A stretch of 7,067 nt of DNA, from assembly GCA_947450745.1 (NCBI GenBank), contig CANFYD010000191.1, positions 1 through 7,067 on the forward strand, written 5' to 3'. Below the pieces are notes generated by a model. That model searched no databases. It was not told the DNA's origin and saw only the letters and a list, made by a program, of their open reading frames with translations. Within the stretch, counting starts at the first letter, position 1; the number at the start of each line of letters is the position of its first letter. This DNA is from Burkholderiales bacterium. GTDB taxonomy: Bacteria > Pseudomonadota > Gammaproteobacteria > Burkholderiales > Burkholderiaceae_C. The position numbers and the translations under genes are program-made. Below are positions 1-4,087 of the stretch, one piece after another.

Positions 1-195
1 CACGCAGGTCAGCAGTTGCTCCTTGGCCGCAGCCGAGCGCACGAACTTGAAGCGTGCCGGGCAGGCATTGGCGGCGGTCGGGCCGAACTTGAGCAAGTCG
101 TACAGCTCGCGCAATTGCGCGTCGGTGACGGGGCGGTCAAGATAGCCGTTTTGAGTGCGGGCTTCGGTGAACAACTGGGCGGTCGAAAGGGTCAT
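1..195 (-). CDS. rutE: RutE/HadB-type nitroreductase family protein (malonic semialdehyde reductase-like), C-terminus outside window
   Basis: Only the first 65 residues are present; the gene runs off the left edge. The start is ATG at 193-195 on the minus strand, giving MTLSTAQLFTEARTQNGYLD and continuing with RPVTDAQLRELYDLLKFGPT, AANACPARFKFV and KEQLL. The order LFTEARTxNG, PVxDxxLRExYxLxKxGPTxAN and PARxxFxR is what I remember of the N-terminus of E. coli RutE, an FMN-dependent NAD(P)H reductase of the nitroreductase fold acting on malonic semialdehyde in pyrimidine breakdown. No strong Shine-Dalgarno precedes the ATG. The small ORF 277-558 ends 81 bp upstream on the same strand, so co-transcription is possible. 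No other rut gene is visible, and stand-alone copies of this family are common, so the pathway is uncertain. The family call is firm; the substrate is inference. Confidence 0.85.
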   Translation of the reverse strand, partial: MTLSTAQLFTEARTQNGYLDRPVTDAQLRELYDLLKFGPTAANACPARFKFVRSAAAKEQLLTCV

Positions 196-276
196 GAGGG
201 CTACCGTTGAAAAGAGGGAAGCCGCAGTATCGGCCCAACGACCTCGTGTCGCGCCGCTCGCGACCCGCGCGGCGGC

Positions 277-558
277 TTACAGGGACGTGTCGGCTTGACG
301 GGGCGAGTGACTCATTTGGCCGGCCGTGGCCCAGGCCAGCCGCGAGTCGCCCAAAAAGTGCGTCCACTGGCCGAGCGTGACCAGCAGCGAACGCGGCGCT
401 GCTGCGCTGACGGCAAGCGGAGCCGCTGCCGCTGCGCTGAGTGTTGGACCTGCATGTGCCGCAGCCGCTTTGATACGGCGCAACTTGTTGCCCCTGATTG
501 CACGCGCCAGCAGTGTGAAGACGGAACGGTTGTGAAGCGGGAAGGTGCCTGAATGCAT
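277..558 (-). CDS. Small alanine-rich hypothetical protein, 93 aa
   Basis: I do not recognise this protein. It starts at ATG 556-558 with a reasonable ribosome site (GAGG, plus-strand CCTC at 565-568, six bases upstream) and ends at TAA 277-279. The N-terminal third (residues about 12-32, VFTLLARAIRGNKLRRIKAA) is basic and could form an amphipathic helix. Residues about 32-54 are an Ala/Pro-rich linker. The last third contains LLVTLGQWTHFLGDSRLAWA and is rich in aromatic and polar residues. I see no signal peptide, clear membrane segment or metal motif. Third codon positions are mostly G or C, as expected for a coding frame here. The opposing plus-strand frames in the same interval are open too, so coding status rests on the ribosome site, codon pattern and position between two same-strand genes. 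Alternatively the region is a regulatory or untranslated leader of the downstream nitroreductase. Confidence 0.5.
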   Translation of the reverse strand: MHSGTFPLHNRSVFTLLARAIRGNKLRRIKAAAAHAGPTLSAAAAAPLAVSAAAPRSLLVTLGQWTHFLGDSRLAWATAGQMSHSPRQADTSL

Positions 559-580
559 GGTGTGCCTCGGTGCGTTTGAT

Positions 581-594
581 TAGGGATAACCCTA
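581..594. promoter_or_regulatory. Perfect inverted repeat TAGGG-ATAA-CCCTA upstream of the small ORF
   Basis: A perfect 5+5 bp dyad with a 4-bp centre lies 22 bp upstream of the ATG of the 93-aa ORF, within the likely promoter/leader interval. It sits in AT-richer sequence than the surrounding genes. The symmetry and location suggest a dimeric regulator site; the stem is also able to form in RNA but has no T-tract. I cannot name the protein that binds it. Confidence 0.4.
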
Positions 595-625
595 TGCTAC
601 TTGAAACCGTCAGCGCCTGCCAGCC

Positions 626-634
626 TGTGGATAA
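626..634 (-). promoter_or_regulatory. DnaA-box-like 9-mer TTATCCACA
   Basis: The minus strand reads TTATCCACA, the exact consensus DnaA box, 68 bp upstream of the 93-aa ORF. One isolated box is not an origin, and no box cluster or AT-rich unwinding element is present in the window. It could place the downstream gene under DnaA control or be chance. Confidence 0.35.
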
Positions 635-698
635 ACAAGGTCAGGGCGCAATAACGGAAGTCCCAAGAGCTAAGCAATGACTGTGCCATCGCCGAGGA

Positions 699-714
699 CA
701 GCCGGTGGCGGCTG
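699..714 (-). terminator. Possible weak terminator hairpin after the histidine kinase gene
   Basis: CAGCCG (699-704) and CGGCTG (709-714) form a perfect 6-bp GC-rich stem with a 4-base loop, 48 bp beyond the kinase stop codon. No run of T follows on the minus strand, so intrinsic termination would be inefficient. It could instead be a chance hairpin. Confidence 0.25.
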
Positions 715-761
715 CACCTTCAGGGCATGCAACGCGCCGTGCCAAGCCGCGCCGTACCGTC

Positions 762-2093
762 TCAAGCGGGGTGGTCAGCGCCTGCCGCCGCAGCACCCAG
801 CCTGAGCTCCACCTTGCATCCGGCCGCCGAGGGGCACAAGCGCAGCTGGCCGCCGTGAGCGCGGGCGACCAGGTCGGCCAGCATCAGGCCCAGGCCCATC
901 TGGTTGTCGTAGTCTTGGCTGTCGAGTGCTTGTTGCAGCCGTTGCCGCTGACTGTCGGGGATGCCGCTGCCGTCGTCTTGCACGACCAGCACATCGCCGC
1001 CCGCTTCGTCCGAGTTGGGGCCCACGCTGACCGTCACCTCGAGGGCGCCGTGGCGCAACGAGTTGTCGAACAGGTTCATCAAGGCGGCGGAGAGCAGGTC
1101 CGGGTCGCCGTGGATTTGTGCGGCCGGGTTGGCCGTGAGCGTCAATTTGTCGAAATGCAGATGGGCGAGCAGGTCCGCTACAGCGACCGCCTGCCACTTC
1201 ACTTCGGCGCCGCTGCGGAACAACGTGAGCAAGGCCGTCACCACCTGCTGCAGCCGGTTTGCGGCTTGACGGGTACGCAGCAAATGCGCCTGTGCCTCGG
1301 GCGGCGACTTGCGCTGTGCCACCGCCAATTGAGCCACCATGCCCGCCAGCGGCGTGCGCAATGCATGGGCAGCGTGGGATGAAAACGCCCGTTCGTTGGC
1401 CATCCGCCGAGCCAGCCGTGTGCCCAGGTCATTGATGGCGTCTTGCATCGGCAGCAGTTCGGAGCGGGTGGCGGCGATCAGTCGGGTGCTGGGTTGGCCG
1501 GGGCGGCTGGGGTGCAGCGGGTCGAACTGTGCGACGGCCGCGGACATGGCGGTGATCGGTGCCAGCTCCCGGCGCACACGGGCGCGCATCCAGACCACGC
1601 ACAGCAGCCCCACGACCAAGGCAGCCCCAGCCGCAACGGCGGTGGCCTCCCAACGCGCTTCCCTTCGTTCCTGGCCGCGCTGGGCAACATAAAGTGTGCG
1701 GCCTGATGGATCAAAGGGCATGCCGTAGACCCGCCAGGCCTCACCACTGTCGGACAGGCCCAGGCTTGGCGTTTCTACCAGGACCTGGTCCGGCGCACGG
1801 TGCGAGCGCAATTGCACCCGGTGGTTGGCGCTGACGATTTGCCAGACGATGTGCTCGTTGTGCACTGGCGCCGGCATCGCGCCGCCCCCGCCGCTCAGCG
1901 GCAGTTGAGCCGCGTTGAAGGACAACAGGCCGAAGAGGATTTCGGCCGACTCCTGCAAGGTGTTGTCCAGCAGATCGTCCACTTCATGCCGCACTGCCAG
2001 CCCTACCGCCCCGGTGACCGCCAGGCCCCAGACGATGGAGATGCCGAACAGCGCGTACGACAGGCGTTGGCGGATCGAGGGCAGCGCATTCAT
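762..2093 (-). CDS. Two-component sensor histidine kinase (QseC/TctE-like), probable metal-efflux regulator
   Basis: A 443-aa membrane kinase expected to phosphorylate the response regulator encoded just upstream. The chosen start is ATG 2091-2093, which overlaps the regulator's TGA as ATGA. The frame stays open 64 codons further upstream, but only by running inside the regulator gene. Transmembrane helices are at about residues 13-34 and 152-170 and bracket a periplasmic loop of roughly 115 residues. The start of the loop (EVDDLLDNTLQESAEILFGLL) resembles the 2CSK_N sensor domain. The HAMP-like/dimerisation region follows. The H-box is SSHAAHALRTPL with phospho-acceptor His243, the N-box NLFDN with Asn340/Asn344, the G1 box DDGSGIPD at 373-380, and the G2 box MGLGL at 399-403. 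All catalytic boxes are intact. The loop has His78-Asn-Glu-His81, a possible metal ligand pair, but the signal is not established. Order and coupling with the regulator and divergence from the efflux genes support a czcS/cusS-like role (inference). Confidence 0.92.
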   Translation of the reverse strand: MNALPSIRQRLSYALFGISIVWGLAVTGAVGLAVRHEVDDLLDNTLQESAEILFGLLSFNAAQLPLSGGGGAMPAPVHNEHIVWQIVSANHRVQLRSHRAPDQVLVETPSLGLSDSGEAWRVYGMPFDPSGRTLYVAQRGQERREARWEATAVAAGAALVVGLLCVVWMRARVRRELAPITAMSAAVAQFDPLHPSRPGQPSTRLIAATRSELLPMQDAINDLGTRLARRMANERAFSSHAAHALRTPLAGMVAQLAVAQRKSPPEAQAHLLRTRQAANRLQQVVTALLTLFRSGAEVKWQAVAVADLLAHLHFDKLTLTANPAAQIHGDPDLLSAALMNLFDNSLRHGALEVTVSVGPNSDEAGGDVLVVQDDGSGIPDSQRQRLQQALDSQDYDNQMGLGLMLADLVARAHGGQLRLCPSAAGCKVELRLGAAAAGADHPA

Positions 2094-2743
2094 GCGGGCA
2101 TCCGATAACCCAAGCCGCGCACGGTTTCGATCAACTGGCGGCCCAGCTTGCGCCGGATGCTGGACACATGCACCTCCAGCGAGTTGCTGGAGACCTCGCC
2201 GTCCAGCCCCAGCACCAGCGAGTCGAGATCGCTTTTCGACACCAGTCGGCCGGCGCGCAGAGCGAGCGCTTCCACCAGCGCCCATTCGCGTGCGGTCAGG
2301 TCGGTGCGCAGGCCGCTGAGCCAGGCAATCTTGCCGTTCAGGTCCAGTTCGACCTCGCCAAAGCTCAAGCGGGCGCTGGCCGAGCCGGAGACGCGGCGCC
2401 GGATGGCGCGGATGCGGGCGGTCAACTCTTCCGGGTCGAACGGCTTGACCAGGTAGTCATCGGCGCCTGAGTCGAGGCCGTGGATACGGTCGCTCAACAA
2501 GTCACGCGCGGTCAGGATCAGCACCGGCGTGCTGTCGCCTTGGCGGCGTATCGAGCGCACCCAGTCCAGGCCGGAGCCGTCGGGCAGCTGCCAGTCCACC
2601 AGCAGCGCGTCGTAGGGCTCTTCGCGCAGAGGGGCGACCTCGATCAAACGTTGGCACCAATCGACCACATGGCCGTCGGTCTGCAAATAGTCCCGCAAGC
2701 CTTCGCCCAGGATGGTGTCGTCTTCCAGCAGCAGCAGTCGCAT
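2090..2743 (-). CDS. OmpR/PhoB-family response regulator (QseB/CzcR/TctD-like)
   Basis: A 217-aa DNA-binding response regulator, the expected length of the family. The N-terminal receiver domain has acidic pocket residues Glu7, Asp8 and Asp9, phospho-acceptor Asp50 (in DALLVDWQLPDGSG), Thr78-Ala79 and Lys100 (in DDYLVKPF). A linker at about 117-125 leads to a winged-helix DNA-binding domain at about 126-216. Its recognition helix is in SNSLEVHVSSIRRKLG and its C-terminal hairpin in IETVRGLGYRMP. The ATG at 2741-2743 is the first residue of a canonical MRLLLLEDD opening and is preceded by GGAG eight bases upstream. The gene overlaps the kinase start by 4 bp, so the two should be translationally coupled. 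It diverges from the efflux adaptor gene, and the shared intergenic region carries an 11-bp tandem repeat that fits this regulator class. The likely role is activation of its own operon and the pump operon; the inducing signal is unknown. Confidence 0.95.
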   Translation of the reverse strand: MRLLLLEDDTILGEGLRDYLQTDGHVVDWCQRLIEVAPLREEPYDALLVDWQLPDGSGLDWVRSIRRQGDSTPVLILTARDLLSDRIHGLDSGADDYLVKPFDPEELTARIRAIRRRVSGSASARLSFGEVELDLNGKIAWLSGLRTDLTAREWALVEALALRAGRLVSKSDLDSLVLGLDGEVSSNSLEVHVSSIRRKLGRQLIETVRGLGYRMPA

Positions 2744-2751
2744 TGATCAGT

Positions 2752-2755
2752 CTCC
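2752..2755 (-). promoter_or_regulatory. Ribosome binding site of the response regulator gene
   Basis: Minus-strand GGAG, eight bases before the ATG, supports that start. The same GGAG can pair with CUCC immediately 5' (plus-strand 2760-2763) to make a 4-bp stem with a 4-base loop. If the transcript begins far enough upstream, the site could be partly masked. This is a weak hairpin and may be coincidental. Confidence 0.5.
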
Positions 2756-2767
2756 GAAGGGAGGAGA

Positions 2768-2776
2768 ACGGTAGCA
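2768..2776 (-). promoter_or_regulatory. Candidate extended -10 element for the regulator-kinase operon
   Basis: The minus strand reads TGC-TACCGT, matching an extended -10 (TGn-TAnnnT). No good -35 hexamer lies 17 bp upstream (ACACAC), and the tandem 11-bp repeat abuts that position. This arrangement is usual for a promoter that needs an OmpR-family activator, here presumably the cognate regulator. Transcription would begin near 2761, leaving a short leader of under 20 bases. Confidence 0.3.
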
Positions 2777-2795
2777 CTGGAAAGAGACTTGTGTG

Positions 2796-2817
2796 TTCAC
2801 GTTCGCTTCACGTTCGC
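2796..2817. repeat. Two perfect tandem 11-bp repeats (TTCACGTTCGC), candidate response-regulator operator
   Basis: TTCACGTTCGC occurs at 2796-2806 and again, without a gap, at 2807-2817. OmpR/PhoB-family dimers bind head-to-tail to half-sites repeated every 10-11 bp, so an exact 11-bp tandem in the divergent promoter region is what a cognate operator should look like. It lies 53 bp upstream of the regulator ATG and 83 bp upstream of the adaptor ATG, so it could serve both. The repeat falls inside an upstream GTG-initiated extension of the adaptor frame, which argues against that extension being translated. Confidence 0.6.
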
Positions 2818-2900
2818 GCGGCAGACTGCGGCCTGAGTTCATTCACCTGCGGCCGCAACGCCGCCTGCCAGCCATGTTTGCTTTGCGCCGCCACACTTTC

Positions 2901-4052
2901 ATGAAGCCCACCCTGACGCCCACCACTGCCTTGTTGTGCAGCGCTGTTTTCTTGACCGCCATGTTGATGGCCGGGCCGCTGCAGGCCGCCACCGCCGTGC
3001 CGAGTTCGACGCTGACCTTGACGCCCCGCCAGGTGGAAGCGCTGGGCGTGCGTACCCAAGTGGCGGCCGTCAGCAGTGCCGGTGCCGCCAGTCGCTACCC
3101 GGCCGTGTTGCTGGTGCCCAGCAGCCAGCAGCGCGTGCTGGCCGCGCCGCTGCCCGGGCTGATCGAATCGCTGCGTGTCAGCGTCGGCGACAGCGTGCGC
3201 GCCGGCCAAGTGCTGGCGGTGTTGCGCAGCGCGCAGGCGCAGGAGTTGCAGCACGACGTGCATGTGGCGCGCAGCCATGCCGCGCTGGCGGCGGCCGCTC
3301 TTGCGCGGGACGAAAAACTGTTCCAAGAAGGCTTGATCGCCGCTTCGCGCCTTGAATCAACCCGTGCCCAAGCCGGGCTGGCTGATGAGCATCAAGAGGA
3401 GCGGCAGTTGGCCTTGAGCCAAGCCGGTGGCGCGGCGCAGGGCGCGGCCGGCGTGCTGACGCTGAAGGCCCCGATCAGCGGCGTGGTGCTGGAGCGCCCC
3501 GTCGTGGTGGGGCAGCGGGTCGAGGAAGCTGCTGCGCTGTTTCGCCTCGCCAAGCTGCAGCCGCTGTGGGTGGAGCTGCAAGTGCCGGTGGCCGAGGCCA
3601 CTTCGGTGCGGGCGGGCGATGTGGTGCGGCTGGTAGGCCGGCAGGGGGCGGAGCAAACAGCTCAGGGCAAGGTGATTGCCGTTGGCCATGCGGTTGATGC
3701 TGCCAGCCAGTCGGTGCTGGTACGGGCCGAGATTGCGGTGCCGGGCAATGACTTGCGGGTCGGCCAGGCGGTGGAGGCACAGTTGGAGCGCGCTGCTGCC
3801 GGGCTGGTGCAACTGCCAGCCGCCGCGCTGCTTGAAGACGCTGGAGTGAGCACGGTCTTCGTCATGTCCGCAGTGGGCCAATACCGCAGCCTGCCGGTGC
3901 AGGTGCAGGGCGCAGCCGGCGGGTTGGCGACGGTGCGCGGGGTGCCGGTCGGCAGCCACGTGGTGGTGCAGGGCATGGCTTCGCTGAAGTCCATGCGCGC
4001 TGCATCAACTCCAACTCCAGCTCTGGCACCTGCCTCAGCTGCGGCTCAATGA
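2901..4052 (+). CDS. Efflux RND transporter periplasmic adaptor subunit (CzcB/CusB-like membrane fusion protein)
   Basis: A 383-aa periplasmic adaptor that would bridge the inner-membrane pump encoded next to an outer-membrane channel. From ATG 2901 the protein opens with a signal peptide (residues 1-29; hydrophobic ALLCSAVFLTAMLMAG, likely cleavage after LQA). The frame extends upstream to GTG 2793 and ATG 2874, but only the 2901 start puts the signal sequence at the N-terminus and leaves the operator untranslated. None of these starts has a good Shine-Dalgarno. The first lipoyl half is at about 80-112 (PGLIESLRVSVGDSVRAGQV), a short alpha-helical hairpin at about 113-180, and the second lipoyl half at about 188-222 (KAPISGVVLERPVVVGQRV). 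The beta-barrel (about 224-295) and membrane-proximal domain (about 300-365) follow, then a low-complexity Ala/Pro/Thr tail. It lacks the His- or Met-rich metal-binding N-terminal extension and any CusF-like domain, and is shorter than classical CzcB. The pump gene starts 19 bp downstream. Confidence 0.9.
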   Translation: MKPTLTPTTALLCSAVFLTAMLMAGPLQAATAVPSSTLTLTPRQVEALGVRTQVAAVSSAGAASRYPAVLLVPSSQQRVLAAPLPGLIESLRVSVGDSVRAGQVLAVLRSAQAQELQHDVHVARSHAALAAAALARDEKLFQEGLIAASRLESTRAQAGLADEHQEERQLALSQAGGAAQGAAGVLTLKAPISGVVLERPVVVGQRVEEAAALFRLAKLQPLWVELQVPVAEATSVRAGDVVRLVGRQGAEQTAQGKVIAVGHAVDAASQSVLVRAEIAVPGNDLRVGQAVEAQLERAAAGLVQLPAAALLEDAGVSTVFVMSAVGQYRSLPVQVQGAAGGLATVRGVPVGSHVVVQGMASLKSMRAASTPTPALAPASAAAQ

Positions 4053-4087
4053 ACCTGGACGGCTGCTGCTCATGTTGTCTGAACTGA
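4049..4087 (+). other. 12-codon cysteine-rich mini-ORF bridging the adaptor and pump genes
   Basis: An ATG overlapping the adaptor stop (ATGA, 4049-4052) opens a frame encoding MNLDGCCSCCLN and ending at TGA 4085-4087, 13 bases past the first base of the pump ATG (4072). Its frame differs from both genes. ATGA overlaps often couple translation. A ribosome terminating here would be near the pump start, which itself has no clear Shine-Dalgarno. Four of twelve residues are cysteine. There is no independent evidence that it is translated; chance is the main alternative. Confidence 0.15.

Noticed and set aside
251..274. CGCCGC...GCGGCG inverted repeat between the small ORF and the nitroreductase gene as a terminator
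   Set aside because: The 11-base loop, the absence of a T-tract and the very GC-rich surroundings make it indistinguishable from chance.
559..761. A replication origin, suggested by the DnaA-box match
   Set aside because: There is only one exact box, no iterated boxes or AT-rich element, and no replication genes nearby.
705..1382. A 225-codon plus-strand frame opposite the kinase
   Set aside because: It lies over the kinase catalytic domain, whose H, N, G1 and G2 boxes are intact on the minus strand. The plus-strand product is compositionally shadow-like.
2094..2285. N-terminal extension of the kinase by 64 codons inside the regulator gene
   Set aside because: The extension is an out-of-frame reading of the regulator's DNA-binding domain. 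The ATGA junction start gives a normal short cytoplasmic tail before TM1.
2793..2900. GTG or upstream ATG start for the adaptor
   Set aside because: It would put a basic 36-residue stretch before the signal peptide and translate through the tandem operator repeat. The start at 2901 gives a standard secreted protein.
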